Of a stretch of DNA of 64,000 nucleotides, positions 1 to 9,068 are shown piece after piece. The notes under the pieces are model-generated. The model saw nothing but the letters and a program-made list of their open reading frames with translations, was not told the DNA's origin and did not search any database. Numbering within the stretch: position 1 is the stretch's first letter; every line of letters begins with the position of its first letter. The position numbers were made by a program, and so were the translations under genes. This DNA is from Sphingopyxis sp. PET50 (GTDB taxonomy: Bacteria; Pseudomonadota; Alphaproteobacteria; Sphingomonadales; Sphingomonadaceae). The stretch lies in assembly GCF_025244705.1 (NCBI RefSeq), contig NZ_CP104207.1, forward strand, positions 434,001 through 498,000, in the 5' to 3' direction.

Positions 1-112
1 GCGTCCGAGAACGTCCGAAAAACGGGAGATTTCAGCCATTTTTTGTGCTATAGCCGTCCGGTCAAATCCGGGCGGATACGGCACCAATCAGGAACAAATA
101 GGGTATCCCGAA

Positions 113-148
113 GGGTATCGTTTTCGCCTTTTCGAAAAGGCGATACCC
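113..148. repeat. Palindromic hairpin just upstream of the left integrase
   Basis: A perfect 18-base palindrome, CGCCTTTTCGAAAAGGCG, lies at 125-142. It is overlapped by an outer dyad, GGGTATCG at 113-120 against CGATACCC at 141-148. The structure ends two bases before the integrase start codon, so in the mRNA it could hide the ribosome binding site. As DNA it could be a recombinase or excisionase arm site. A second GGGTAT copy begins at 101, 12 bases upstream of the one at 113. Confidence 0.6.
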
Positions 149-150
149 CT

Positions 151-1389
151 ATGAGCACCCTCTTTACCACGACCATTGCCAACGCGAAACCCCGCGAGCG
201 ACCTTACAAGATGTTCGATGGCGGCGGTTTGCACCTCTTCGTCAAGCCGAACGGCTCGAAGCTCTGGCGCCTGAACTACAGCTGGCTTGGCAAACAGAAG
301 ACGCAGTCGCTTGGACAATGGCCGGACCTCGGTCTCGCGGATGCAAGGGCGAAGCGTGACGAGGCACGGCGCCTGCTGGCGCTGGGGGTCGACCCGTCGC
401 ATCAGCGGAAGGTCGATCTCGCGAAAGCCCGCGTTGAAGAGGATAACAGCTTTAAATCGGTTGCGCTCGAATGGATCGGCAAGAATGAGCGTGAGGGCAT
501 GGCCGAGATCACGCTGAGCAAGATCCGTTGGCTGCTCGACAAGGCCTATCCGAAAATCGGTACGCGTCCGATCGCCAAGATCACCGCCCACGAGGTGCTC
601 GTCGTGCTCCGGTCGGTCGAGGCGACCGGACGCTATGAAAGCGCCCGGCGGATGCGCAGTGTCCTCGGTCGGGTGTTCCGCTACGCTGTCGCCACGACGC
701 GGGCCGAGCGTGATCCCACGAGTGATCTGCGCGGCGCTCTCACCGTGCCCAAGCCCAAGCATCTCGCGGCGATCACGACAGCGACCCGCGCCGGCGAACT
801 GATGCGCGCGATCGACGGCTATACCGGCCACGCGATCACCCTGTTCGGGCTTCGGCTGTCGGCACATTTGTTCGTTCGTCCAGGCGAACTGCGGCAGGCC
901 GAATGGAGCGAGTTCGACTTCGACCGGTCGGTCTGGAACATTCCCGCGGAGAAGATGAAGATGCGGCGCGCGCACCGGGTACCGCTCTCCACGCAGGTGG
1001 TCGGGATGTTCGAGCAGCTTTGGGACCTGACCGGCACCGGCCGCTACTGTTTTCCGTCCTTTCGGACCGACCGCCAGCCTATGTCGGAGAACACCGTGAA
1101 CGCCGCGCTACGCGCGCTCGGCTTCGGCCAGGAGGAGATGACCGCTCATGGCTTCCGCGCCATGGCGGCGACGCTGCTCAACGAGAGCGGGCGGTTCAAT
1201 CCCGACGCCATCGAGCGCCAACTTGCGCATATGGAGAATGATGGTGTGCGGCGTGCCTATACCCGCGGCGAATATTGGGATGAACGCGTCACGATGATGC
1301 AGTTCTGGTCGGACGAGCTCGACCGGCTACGCACCGGTGCCAAACTGCTCAAACCCAATTTTGGAGGGCGGCGAGCGGCGTCTGGCTGA
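151..1389 (+). CDS. DUF4102-family tyrosine site-specific integrase (left)
   Basis: This is a P4/phage-type tyrosine recombinase of about 412 residues that would integrate and excise the element. The N-terminal DUF4102 arm-binding domain shows the usual GGGLHLFVKPNGSKLW pattern. The catalytic C-terminal domain shows the first arginine in FVRPGELRQAEW, the H-x-x-R box in AHGFRAMAATLL and a late LAH followed by RRAYTRGEYW, which holds the likely tyrosine nucleophile. The frame is open from 43, but the ATG at 151 gives the conserved MSTLFTTT start directly after the palindrome. It is clearly related to the right-hand integrase. An 11-base inverted repeat (23-33 and 1422-1432) brackets the gene. 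Confidence 0.93.
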   Translation: MSTLFTTTIANAKPRERPYKMFDGGGLHLFVKPNGSKLWRLNYSWLGKQKTQSLGQWPDLGLADARAKRDEARRLLALGVDPSHQRKVDLAKARVEEDNSFKSVALEWIGKNEREGMAEITLSKIRWLLDKAYPKIGTRPIAKITAHEVLVVLRSVEATGRYESARRMRSVLGRVFRYAVATTRAERDPTSDLRGALTVPKPKHLAAITTATRAGELMRAIDGYTGHAITLFGLRLSAHLFVRPGELRQAEWSEFDFDRSVWNIPAEKMKMRRAHRVPLSTQVVGMFEQLWDLTGTGRYCFPSFRTDRQPMSENTVNAALRALGFGQEEMTAHGFRAMAATLLNESGRFNPDAIERQLAHMENDGVRRAYTRGEYWDERVTMMQFWSDELDRLRTGAKLLKPNFGGRRAASG

Positions 1390-1421
1390 CGGGCATCACT
1401 CGGGCCGTCTGCCGCTCAGCC

Positions 1422-1432
1422 GAAATCTCCCG
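1422..1432. repeat. 11-base inverted repeat bracketing the left integrase
   Basis: GAAATCTCCCG here is the exact reverse complement of CGGGAGATTTC at 23-33. The pair sits about 130 bases before and 33 bases after the integrase gene. It may be an integrase arm site or the mark of a cassette, but a match this short in GC-rich DNA could be chance. Confidence 0.4.
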
Positions 1433-1547
1433 ATAGGCAGATAGCGCTGTTAGGCGGGGGCGAATGCCGGTCCGAGCTTAAGCGGACCAACCCTGCAAGC
1501 TTCCGGAGCGGCGGCAGGTCACCGCTCCGTGTATCGGCGCCACGCGC

Positions 1548-2384
1548 TCAGGCCTCGACGAATGCCAGCAGGTCGGCATTGAGCACGTCGGCATTCACCG
1601 TGAGCATGCCGTGGGAGAAGCCCGGATAGACTTTGAGGGTCGCGTTCGGCAGGATTTCGGCCTGCAGCACACCCGCATTCTGGTAGGGTACGACCTGGTC
1701 GTCGTCGCCGTGCAATACGAGCGCCGGAACCGAGATCGCCTTGAGATCGTCGGTCTGGTCGGTTTCGGAGAAGGCCTTGATGCCTTCATAATGCGCCTTG
1801 GCGCTTCCCATTATGCCCTGGCGCCACCAATTGTCGATGACCGCTTCATCGACCTTCGCACCGGGGCGGTTGAAGCCGTAGAAGGGACCCGCTGCGACCT
1901 CGCGGAAGAAGCTGGCGCGATTGGCGGCAAGACCGGCACGGAAGCCGTCGAACACCTCGACCGGCAGTCCGCCGGGGTAGCGGTCGGTCTTCAGCATGAT
2001 CGGCGGCACCGCACTGACCAGCACCGCCTTGGCGACGCGGCCCTGCGGGATGCCGTGGCGGGCGACATAGGCCGCGACCTCGCCGCCGCCGGTGGAGTGG
2101 CCGATATGCACGGCGTTGCGGAGGTCGAGATGCTCGGCGACCGCTGCGGCGTCGGCGGCATAATGCGCCATGTCATGGCCTTCGCTCACCTGTTCCGACC
2201 GGCCGTGGCCGCGGCGATCGTGCGCGACGACGCGGTAGCCATTTGCAAGGAAGAAAAGCATCTGCGCGTCCCAATCGTCCGACGACAGCGGCCACCCATG
2301 ATGGAAGACGATCGGCTGGGCATCCTTCGGGCCCCAGTCCTTGTAGAAAATCTGCGTTCCGTCCTGCGTGCTCACAAAGCCCAT
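1548..2384 (-). CDS. Alpha/beta hydrolase, non-heme chloroperoxidase/arylesterase type
   Basis: The 278-residue protein has the full alpha/beta-hydrolase layout: HHGWPLSSDDW forms the oxyanion strand, GHSTGGGEVA carries the nucleophile serine at about residue 98, LVLHGDDDQVVP carries the acid, and GFSHGM near the C-terminus carries the catalytic histidine. Close relatives are called chloroperoxidase, bromoperoxidase or arylesterase, mostly cytoplasmic enzymes of uncertain natural substrate. There is no signal peptide. A good ribosome binding site (GAGAGGAAA) precedes the ATG. It is island cargo, with no link to conjugation visible. Confidence 0.9.
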   Translation of the reverse strand: MGFVSTQDGTQIFYKDWGPKDAQPIVFHHGWPLSSDDWDAQMLFFLANGYRVVAHDRRGHGRSEQVSEGHDMAHYAADAAAVAEHLDLRNAVHIGHSTGGGEVAAYVARHGIPQGRVAKAVLVSAVPPIMLKTDRYPGGLPVEVFDGFRAGLAANRASFFREVAAGPFYGFNRPGAKVDEAVIDNWWRQGIMGSAKAHYEGIKAFSETDQTDDLKAISVPALVLHGDDDQVVPYQNAGVLQAEILPNATLKVYPGFSHGMLTVNADVLNADLLAFVEA

Positions 2385-2774
2385 GATTTATTTCCTCTCA
2401 TGCAAGGGTGTTGTCGGTTCGATTTCGTTTCAATGGGCCACGACGGGCCCGACATCGGTCATTGCTCGACGGTGTCGCGCGGGCGACCCGATCGTTCTTC
2501 GACAAAATGGACCGGCGCACCCGGCAGGGGTCATCAGGTCGGGGCGCCGATCCAGTTTTGCGTCGGCTCGAGGCAGGGAGGGGGAGCCGACATCGCCACC
2601 GCGGGAGAAAGAGGGTAGCGATGCGGGAGCTTTTCGCATCAACTGCCATGACGCGAAAGCGAGCTTGCGATAGCGGCATGTTAGCGTCCTTTCGCCGGTT
2701 GACCGATCGAACAGGACGATATCGGCCTGCACCGGATTCGGCAAAGAAGGAGTTGCGGGCGTTCCCAGACCCGA
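2385..2774. other. Intergenic, 390 bases, no gene recognised
   Basis: All open frames here are short, arginine- and proline-rich, and look like shadows of GC-rich DNA. The segment should carry the promoter of the alpha/beta hydrolase at its left end, but I see no convincing -35/-10 pair, repeat or RNA gene. Confidence 0.5.
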
Positions 2775-3191
2775 TCACGGTTCCGCAGCCTGTTCGCCTG
2801 CTCCGACTTGCCGTTTGGCGGTTTCCGTGTCGATGAACTGAAGCTGATGCACGATTTGCCCGTCGCGCCAGGTGCAAATCGACGCGAAGGATGTTTCGAA
2901 GGGCAGGCCGGACAAGGTGCCGGTAATGCGGGCGACCGAACAACTCTTGTCGCCTTCGGCATTGGTGAAGAACTCGATATAGGGGTCGGAATGGACGACC
3001 GCGTCCGGACAGGCGGCGCAGAGTGCGCGGGCCTTCTCGACATGGTCGCGCTTCCCGTGACTGGAGGCCTCGCCTGCCGTCTGGACCTCGAGATCGTCGG
3101 CGAGGAAAGAGGCATATCGCTCCCATTGTCGGCCATTCCAGGCCGCGTCGATCGCGTGCATATTTTCCAGAGCAGTGCTCGACAGGACCAT
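2775..3191 (-). CDS. SnoaL-like / NTF2-fold protein
   Basis: The protein is 138 residues. Its pattern ENMHAIDAAWNGRQWERYASFLADDLEV, then a polar middle and CTWRDGQIVHQLQFIDT, matches SnoaL/NTF2-like cone-barrel proteins, which act as small isomerases, hydrolases or ligand-binding domains. The frame stays open upstream to 3437, but the added residues are arginine-rich. The ATG at 3191 starts the conserved fold, so I chose it. The substrate cannot be read from the sequence. Confidence 0.75.
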   Translation of the reverse strand: MVLSSTALENMHAIDAAWNGRQWERYASFLADDLEVQTAGEASSHGKRDHVEKARALCAACPDAVVHSDPYIEFFTNAEGDKSCSVARITGTLSGLPFETSFASICTWRDGQIVHQLQFIDTETAKRQVGAGEQAAEP

Positions 3192-3557
3192 GGCAATTCC
3201 GGTTATGAGGCTTTGCTGCGACGATGAGGTGCAACGCCTTCGTCGAACTCCCCGCGCAGGACTGAAGGACGCGGGAGATCCTGGCCAGTGACGACGGCGC
3301 GGTAACATGTGACTTGATATTGGGCAGCCGGCGTCTCGCGAACGGGCTCTAGCCGACCGGCGTTGGTTCATCGACCAAGGCGCAATGGGCGCGATCCGGG
3401 CGGGAGAGGAGGAGCTTACGCCGCGCGATCGGCCCATTGCTTCCGCTCGGCAGGACCGGCGGCGGCGCCACTCTGGGCTATCGGCGGCGAGGGCGGCAGA
3501 GTCGCCGGGATAGTGGTCCGTTAGTCGATCGGCGAAGACGTCAGGTATATGACGATG
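3192..3557. other. Intergenic, 366 bases, no gene recognised
   Basis: This lies between the end of the minus-strand TPR gene and the start of the minus-strand NTF2-like gene. Only low-complexity arginine-rich frames are present. I see no terminator, promoter or RNA that I can support. Confidence 0.45.
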
Positions 3558-4794
3558 TCAGAGCGCCGCCCGCCCCGGTCTCGGCGCGAGAATCTGTCTC
3601 CGGGTCTCGGCGATTGCGGTCGACCAGGCACGAGCTCCTTGCCGCATTGCCATCGCGGCCGCCTTGTCGAGGCTCTCGATGACGATAGCGCTCGAGGCGC
3701 CGGAGAGATGCTCCACGATTGCATGCTGACGAAGCAATTCCGCGGTGCACCATGTCTCGTGGTTCGTGTCCGAAGCACGATAGGCATCCAGCAATGCGCC
3801 CGCTTCGCGTAGACGACCAAGTCGGGCAAGCACGGTCGCGAGTACGCCGGTGAACCACGGAACAAACTGGCCGAAATTGCTGATGTTGCAAAGGTTGATT
3901 CCCCGGCGAAGAAGGTCTTCGGCAAGGCCCAGATTACGATGGCGGGCAAGACCGATGCCTTCCATACCGCGCGCGACGCCAAGATGACTGTCGAGCGAGA
4001 TCGGTCTCCGCGAGACTTGCGAGTTCCGCCAGCGACACGCTTGCGGCCGCCTCTTCCTGCCGCGTCAGCAGGCGAGCCGCCTGACGCCACATCAACGTCT
4101 CGCACAGTGGCAGAACGCGACCCGTGGCGCGCGCGTAGAGCACCGCCTCCTCGGGCGAGCCCCATGTGCAGTACGGATTCCGGTCGTGCAACAGCGTGAT
4201 GCGCCGATCGAGCGCCGCCGGCACATGCGGGTTCGTCGCAATCGCCTTGTCGAGCAGCGCTTCGGCGTCGGGCGTACCGTCCCTGAAGGCGTGGAGCGCG
4301 AGCCAGTAGCGTATCTCGGTCCGTGGTTCCTTGCGGCAGCTGCGGGTGATCCTGCGCGAGGCCGCCCAATGTCCTTCGGCCGCCTCCCACGCCATGAGCA
4401 GGATCCGCGTATTGTTGCGGTCGTCATTGTCCATTCGCAAGGCCCGGCGGGCATGGATCAGCGCCTCTTTCCGGTTCGACCGATGGCAATCATACCAGAG
4501 TAGCCGGGCGAGATGGTTCAGGGCGCGCACATGCGCGTCGCGATCATAGGCGGCAATCGTCTCCGGGTCAGCATGTCCGGTCCCGCCGGCCATCGCGGCC
4601 CCGATCCGGACCGCCTCGCGCAGCAGCGCCGCGGCCTCGGCCGGGACCGTGCAGGTTGCGGCCAGCACCACATAGGCGTCGATGGCATCGGGATGGTCGG
4701 CGAGGATCGCGCGCGCAAGGGGCGCGGCGCTCTCCGGCTCATCGGAGTCGAGGCGATCCCACGCCTCGTTCACCGCCATCTCATAGTCGATCAA
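3558..4794 (-). CDS. TPR-repeat protein (frameshifted as sequenced)
   Basis: Two minus-strand frames overlap at 3934-3965 and join into one protein of 411 residues if the A at 3994 is removed (plus strand GTCGAGC back to GTCGGC). The first part has helical TPR-like pairs (ESAAPLARAILADHPDAIDAYVVLAA, then EALIHARRALRMDNDD). The last 130 residues resemble the C-terminal TPR region of large ATPase/winged-helix regulators: LGRLREAGALL, then ETWCTAELLR and QGARAW. The start is TTG at 4794, eight bases after GGAG, or ATG at 4779. It could be a free TPR adaptor or the remnant of a larger regulator. No enzyme domain is visible. Confidence 0.6.
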
Positions 4795-5277
4795 TGACCT
4801 GTCTCCATCGCGCCGGTGGCCCCGCGCCGGTCCGGCCGGGGCATGTCCTCGTCCGATATGTCTTGCGGCGTGACGCGTCGAGAGTCGGGGGTGAAAAATA
4901 GTCCGGAGCGACCAGGTGCGCCGCGGCACCAGGGTGCGGCCGGGCTCTACGCCTCCCGCGGGCGCGAGGCGCCGGGCCGCTGTGCGTCCCGGCCTTCGGT
5001 CACGATCCCTGGCGCCGGCCTTGCGGCCGTACGTTGCCCGCGCGTGCCGCGCGGCGGTTCGTTGTCGGGCCTTCCCGCCGTCGTGGCGGTGGGCGGCGCG
5101 CCCTTCTGGGCGCGGCCCGGCGCCGTGCAAGCCGGCCCTTCGGGCCCGGCTTCTCCTCTTCGTTCCGGTCCTCCGGATGCGCGCCGCCTCCTGGCCGCGC
5201 CCGGCAGGTCGCAACTCGCCGCCCACCCCCACTCCGGGGAGGCCCATGGGGTTTTCGGGCGTGTGAGGAGGACAGCC
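4795..5277. other. Structured, gene-free leader upstream of the ardC-like gene
   Basis: The 483 bases contain no credible ORF but many GC-rich dyads. The clearest are a 7-bp stem with a TTCT loop at 5097-5114 and an imperfect stem with a TTCG loop at 5129-5152, followed by a pyrimidine run. A ribosome binding site (GAGGAG) ends the segment. It divides leftward cargo from the rightward maintenance block, so it should hold divergent promoters. Confidence 0.5.
5097..5152 (+). terminator. Tandem tetraloop hairpins, possible attenuator/terminator
   Basis: CGCGCCC-TTCT-GGGCGCG at 5097-5114 is followed after 14 bases by AAGCCGGCCC-TTCG-GGCCCGGCTT with one bulged C (5129-5152) and then CTCCTCTT. Two strong hairpins with stable tetraloops in a 5' leader suggest attenuation or termination before ardC. 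There is no clean T-run, so intrinsic termination is uncertain. Confidence 0.4.
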
Positions 5278-6234
5278 ATGCGCCAGACCGGCAAGCGCCG
5301 CGCAGCCCGCGAGGGCAGGGGGGAGCCCCGCGCCGATCTCTATGAAGAGGTCACCCGCCGCATCATTTCCGAGCTCGAAGCAGGGCGCTTCCCTTGGGTG
5401 CAGCCTTGGGGACGCGGCGAAGGCGAGGGCGCTGTCGCGCCCGGGCTGCCGCGCAATGCGCTGACCGGCCGTCCCTACAGCGGCGTCAATATTCTCATCC
5501 TCTGGGGCGCGGTGATCGACCACGGCTGGCCGTCGCAAACATGGCTCACCTTCCGGCAGGCGCTTGCAGCGGGCGGCAGCGTTCGCAAGGGCGAGCGCGG
5601 CACCGCCGTCGTCTACGCCGACAGCTTCACCCCCGAGGCCGAGAAGGAACGCGCGCGCGAGGCGGGCGAGGACGCCAAGGCCATTCCCTTCCTCAAGCGC
5701 TTCACCCTGTTCAACGTCGCACAGTGCGAGGGGCTTGGCGAAGGTCTCGCGGCCGACCCCGCGCCGCTTCCAGAACGCGAGATCGTGCCGCTCGCCGAGG
5801 CGGTCATCGCCGCATCGGGGGTCGATTTCCGGATCGGCGGCGACAAGGCATTTTATGTGCCCGCGCACGACTTCGTGGGGGTGCCGCCGCAACCCGCCTT
5901 CTTCGAGCAGATCAACTATTACCGCACCGCCCTGCACGAACTGACCCACGCGACCGGCCATGTCTCGCGGCTCGACCGCAAACTCATGAACGGCCTCGGC
6001 GGCAAACATTATGCGCGCGAGGAACTCGTCGCCGAAATGGGCAGCGCCTTCCTGTGCGCCGCGCTCGGCATCGTGCCGACCGTCCGCCACGCCGACTATC
6101 TCGCGCATTGGCTCGAGCTTCTGAACGAGGATAGCCGCGCGATCTTCCGCGCCGCGAGCCACGCGAGCAAGGCCGCCGACTGGATATTGGCTCGCCATGC
6201 GGATGCGTACAACGAGGGGAGGGTAGCGGCATGA
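5278..6234 (+). CDS. ardC: ArdC-like anti-restriction zincin protein (DUF1738)
   Basis: The 318-residue protein has the two-part ArdC layout. An N-terminal ssDNA-binding domain (LYEEVTRRIISELEAG, then PWGRG and GRPYSGVNILILW) is followed by an M78-like zinc metallopeptidase domain. That domain has HELTH at about residue 220 and a downstream EELVAEMGSAFL glutamate. Family members bind incoming single-stranded DNA and protect a transferred element from host restriction. The start is the ATG after GAGGAG. The stop overlaps the next start by four bases (ATGA), so it is co-translated with the DUF2958 gene. Confidence 0.88.
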   Translation: MRQTGKRRAAREGRGEPRADLYEEVTRRIISELEAGRFPWVQPWGRGEGEGAVAPGLPRNALTGRPYSGVNILILWGAVIDHGWPSQTWLTFRQALAAGGSVRKGERGTAVVYADSFTPEAEKERAREAGEDAKAIPFLKRFTLFNVAQCEGLGEGLAADPAPLPEREIVPLAEAVIAASGVDFRIGGDKAFYVPAHDFVGVPPQPAFFEQINYYRTALHELTHATGHVSRLDRKLMNGLGGKHYAREELVAEMGSAFLCAALGIVPTVRHADYLAHWLELLNEDSRAIFRAASHASKAADWILARHADAYNEGRVAA

Positions 6235-6638
6235 TCCTGCTCCCGCCCGAGCTTCGCGCGGCGCTCCGCGCCAATGCCGCCGCGCATCGGCGCGCCGTCG
6301 AAAGCGGCAAAGCCGAACCCGACCCACTGCCCGTCGTCAAATATTTCTCGCCGATCGGCGCGGCGACGTGGATCGCGACCGAGCTCGACGCTGACGGCGA
6401 CACGCTCTTCGGGCTCGCCGATCTCGGTTTCGGCTGCCCCGAACTCGGCGTCTTTTCGCTCCGCGAAATTGCGGGCGTCCGGCTTCCCTTCGGCCTTGCC
6501 ATTGAGCGCGACGAACATTTCATGCCGCTGCGTCCGCTGTCGGTCTGGGCCGACACCGCGCGGCGTCTCGGTTCGATCATCGTCGCCGAAAGCGAACTGC
6601 GCCGCAGCGCCAACGAGCTTCCGCCTTCGGGTGGATGA
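6231..6638 (+). CDS. DUF2958 domain protein
   Basis: This is a 135-residue single-domain protein, opening MILLPPELRAAL and carrying DPLPVVKYFSPIGAATWIATEL and LFGLADLGFGCPELG, the recognised pattern of DUF2958. Its function is unknown. It is a constant companion of ArdC and ParB-like genes on alphaproteobacterial plasmids and conjugative elements, which suggests a role in establishment. Its start overlaps the ardC stop. Confidence 0.85.
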   Translation: MILLPPELRAALRANAAAHRRAVESGKAEPDPLPVVKYFSPIGAATWIATELDADGDTLFGLADLGFGCPELGVFSLREIAGVRLPFGLAIERDEHFMPLRPLSVWADTARRLGSIIVAESELRRSANELPPSGG

Positions 6639-6729
6639 CGCGCGGCGCGTTCCGCCGCAATCGAAGCCGGTCCGCCCAAATCGCGAAATCCCGACGGACC
6701 GGCACCTTCCCGTAAGAAAGGTGACGACA

Positions 6730-8550
6730 ATGAAACTCGACTTTATCGACCTTGGCAAGCTGTCGATCAGCAAGGCCAATATGCGCTACGCGAAGAAGGC
6801 GCCCGACGTGGCGGACATCCTTCCAACCGTTCGCAAGCGCGGCGTGCTCATGCCGTTGCTCGTTCGTCCCAATGGCGGTCCCGATACCTTCGAGATCGTC
6901 GCGGGCGCGCGGCGCTTTACCGCCGCGCAGATCGTCGCGGCGGACTGCGCCGCGAGCGGCGGCGAGGTCAATCCCTTGCCGTGCGCCATTCTTGAAGCCG
7001 GTGACGATGCCGACGCCATCGAGGCGTCGCTGATCGAGAATATCGCGCGGCTCGCACCCGACGAGGTGACGCGCTGGGAAACCTTTACCCGCCTCGTCAA
7101 GGAAGGCCGCGAGATCAAGGATATTTCGGCGACCTTCGGCATTCCCGAGCAGGGCGTGAAGCGCATCCTCGCGCTCGGCAATCTTCTGCCGCGCATCCGC
7201 GATCTCTACCGCAAGGAGGAGATCAACGCGGCGACCGTCCGGCATCTGACCTTGGCGAGCAAGAACCAGCAAAAGGCGTGGCTCGTCCTTCACGACGATC
7301 CCGATGCCTATTGTCCGACCGGCCATCAACTCAAGGAATGGCTGTTCGGCGGCGCATCGATCAAGGTCGAACATGCGCTGTTCGACGTCGAGGCGAGCGG
7401 CCTCGCGATCATCGCCGACCTGTTCGGCGAGGACCGCTATTTCGCCGATGCCGATGCCTTCTGGAAAGAGCAGGATGCGGCCATCGCGGCGCGGCGCGAG
7501 GATTATCTCGACGAGGGGTGGAGCGACGTGGTGATTGTTCCGGCGGGTGAATATTTTCCCCGCTACGAGTTCGCCAAGGCACCCAAACGCAAGGGCGGGC
7601 GCATCTATATCGATGTGCGCGAGAATGGCGAAATCACCTTCTACGAAGGCTATGTGACAGCTAAGGAAGCGAAAAGGCTCGAACGCGGCGAGGTGATCGA
7701 TACCGGCCCCAAGGCGCCGCGCCCCGAAGTCACCAGCACGATGCAGACCTATATCGACCTCCATCGTCATGCCGCCGTTCGCGCCGCGCTCACCGGCCAT
7801 CCAAAGGTCGCGCTGCGTCTGATGGTCGCGCATGCCATCACCGGATCGCATTTGTGGAAGGTGCAGCCCGAACCGCAGACCTGCCGCAACGAGGCGGTTC
7901 GCGAGTCGGTCGAAACCTGCAAGGGCGAGACGGAATTCGATATGAAGCGCCGCGCCGTATTGGACCTTCTCGGCTTTTCCGCCGAGGAGCCGACCGTGAC
8001 CGGCGGCAATGGCGAAGGCTATGGTCTTGCGGGAGTGTTCCTGCGCTTGCTCGACCTTCCCGACCGTGCGGTGATGGAGGTGATCGCCATTGTCATCGGC
8101 GAAACCCTGGCATCGGGCAGCGCGGCGGTCGAGGCCGTGGGTATCGAGGTCGGCGTTGACATTGCCAAATACTGGCAAGCCGATGATGCCTTTTTCGAGT
8201 GCCTGCGCGACAAGGATGTACTGACCTGCATAGTCGCCGAGGTCGCGGGCGAAGGCGTCGCGACGGCCAACTCGTTGGAGAAGACCAAGACCTTGAAGCA
8301 GATCGTCCGCGATCATCTCGACGGTGCGAACGGGCGCACCAAGGTCGAGAATTGGGTGCCGAAATGGATGGTCTTCCCACCGTCCGCCTACACCGCGCGC
8401 GGCGGCATCGGCACAGTCGCGGCCCATGCCCATGTGCAGGCCGCGCGGGCCGATCACGACCCCGAACCCAGCGGTCCCGGCGCGGTGGTCGCGCTTCCGG
8501 CACCCGCCAAAGTCGAGCCGAAACCGGAGCCTGAACGCGAAGCTGCGTGA
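6730..8550 (+). CDS. parB: ParB/RepB/Spo0J-family partition-like protein
   Basis: The protein is 606 residues. Residues 5-110 form the ParB N-terminal CTP-binding domain (RKRGVLMPLLVRP, then GARRFTAAQ, then EASLIENIARLAPDEVTRWETF). A helix-turn-helix follows (ISATFGIPEQGVKRILALGNLLP), then a long C-terminal region typical of the plasmid-type ParB found on sphingomonad elements. The frame is open from 6274, but the ATG at 6730 follows an AAAGGTG ribosome site and starts the domain. There is no parA beside it. It may act in nucleoid-independent maintenance or in regulation. Confidence 0.85.
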   Translation: MKLDFIDLGKLSISKANMRYAKKAPDVADILPTVRKRGVLMPLLVRPNGGPDTFEIVAGARRFTAAQIVAADCAASGGEVNPLPCAILEAGDDADAIEASLIENIARLAPDEVTRWETFTRLVKEGREIKDISATFGIPEQGVKRILALGNLLPRIRDLYRKEEINAATVRHLTLASKNQQKAWLVLHDDPDAYCPTGHQLKEWLFGGASIKVEHALFDVEASGLAIIADLFGEDRYFADADAFWKEQDAAIAARREDYLDEGWSDVVIVPAGEYFPRYEFAKAPKRKGGRIYIDVRENGEITFYEGYVTAKEAKRLERGEVIDTGPKAPRPEVTSTMQTYIDLHRHAAVRAALTGHPKVALRLMVAHAITGSHLWKVQPEPQTCRNEAVRESVETCKGETEFDMKRRAVLDLLGFSAEEPTVTGGNGEGYGLAGVFLRLLDLPDRAVMEVIAIVIGETLASGSAAVEAVGIEVGVDIAKYWQADDAFFECLRDKDVLTCIVAEVAGEGVATANSLEKTKTLKQIVRDHLDGANGRTKVENWVPKWMVFPPSAYTARGGIGTVAAHAHVQAARADHDPEPSGPGAVVALPAPAKVEPKPEPEREAA

Positions 8551-8557
8551 CCTTTGA

Positions 8558-8584
8558 GCAGGCGGCGGCTCTGCCGCCGCCTGC
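8558..8584 (+). terminator. Strong GC hairpin after parB
   Basis: GCAGGCGGCGGC and its exact complement GCCGCCGCCTGC enclose a TCT loop, starting seven bases after the parB stop. A 12-bp stem right behind a stop codon fits a transcription end, though no T-run follows. A second, weaker GCCGCCCG/CGGGCGGC dyad lies about 20 bases downstream. Confidence 0.55.
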
Positions 8585-8906
8585 CTTCCCGACTATCGTG
8601 CCGCCCGCCGCTTTCGCGGTTCGGGCGGCGCTTTTATGCACGTTCCATCCTTCCGACAGGCTGCGGGCCACGCCCCGAAATCCCGAAGGTGCCGGGCTGT
8701 AACCGGGGGCGGGGAAGAGGCTGTCTGCTCGGATAGGCCAAGCATCCGGCGACGGACGGGCCGCGTCAAGGACGACGGGGCCCCACCATTTTGCTGCGCA
8801 AAATCGTGACCCCCATCGCCGCTGGCGCGGCCGCTTCGCGGTCCCTGACCCGGCCCGCCCGCCGCCGGGCGAGACACCTGTCTTTCACAAGATCAGGAGA
8901 CGGACG
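8585..8906. other. Gene-free region with dyads; candidate oriT
   Basis: No ORF is credible here. Notable is ATTTTGC-TGC-GCAAAAT at 8788-8804, a perfect AT-rich stem in GC-rich DNA, followed by further GC dyads. It lies 600 bases upstream of the relaxase gene. An origin of transfer is expected near that gene and usually carries such a stem beside the nick, but I cannot identify a nick site. Confidence 0.35.
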
Positions 8907-9068
8907 ATGAGCATCGAACAGCAAATCGAGGAACTGCGTGCGGAGCTTTCATGGTGCGACGACGCGGCCGAACGGCGCCAGATCGAGGCCGAGTTGCGCG
9001 CCGCCGAGAAGCAATGGCGGCGCGGCAATCGGGCCGGGCGCGGTGGTCGAGAGGCGCGACCGGCCTAA
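8907..9068 (+). CDS. Small coiled-coil protein, 53 residues
   Basis: An ATG twelve bases after the start of an AGGAGA ribosome site opens a 53-codon frame: a charged amphipathic helix (IEQQIEELRAELSW, then AERRQIEAELRAAEKQW) and a basic glycine/arginine tail. The strong ribosome site and the heptad pattern argue for a real gene. The function is unknown. The basic tail could contact DNA. It lies alone between parB and the relaxase. Confidence 0.6.
   Translation: MSIEQQIEELRAELSWCDDAAERRQIEAELRAAEKQWRRGNRAGRGGREARPA

Noticed and set aside
5278-6327. Minus-strand frame 3934-6327 as one 797-residue gene
   Set aside because: Only its last 287 codons (from about 4794) look like protein. The rest is antisense to the ardC-like and DUF2958 genes.
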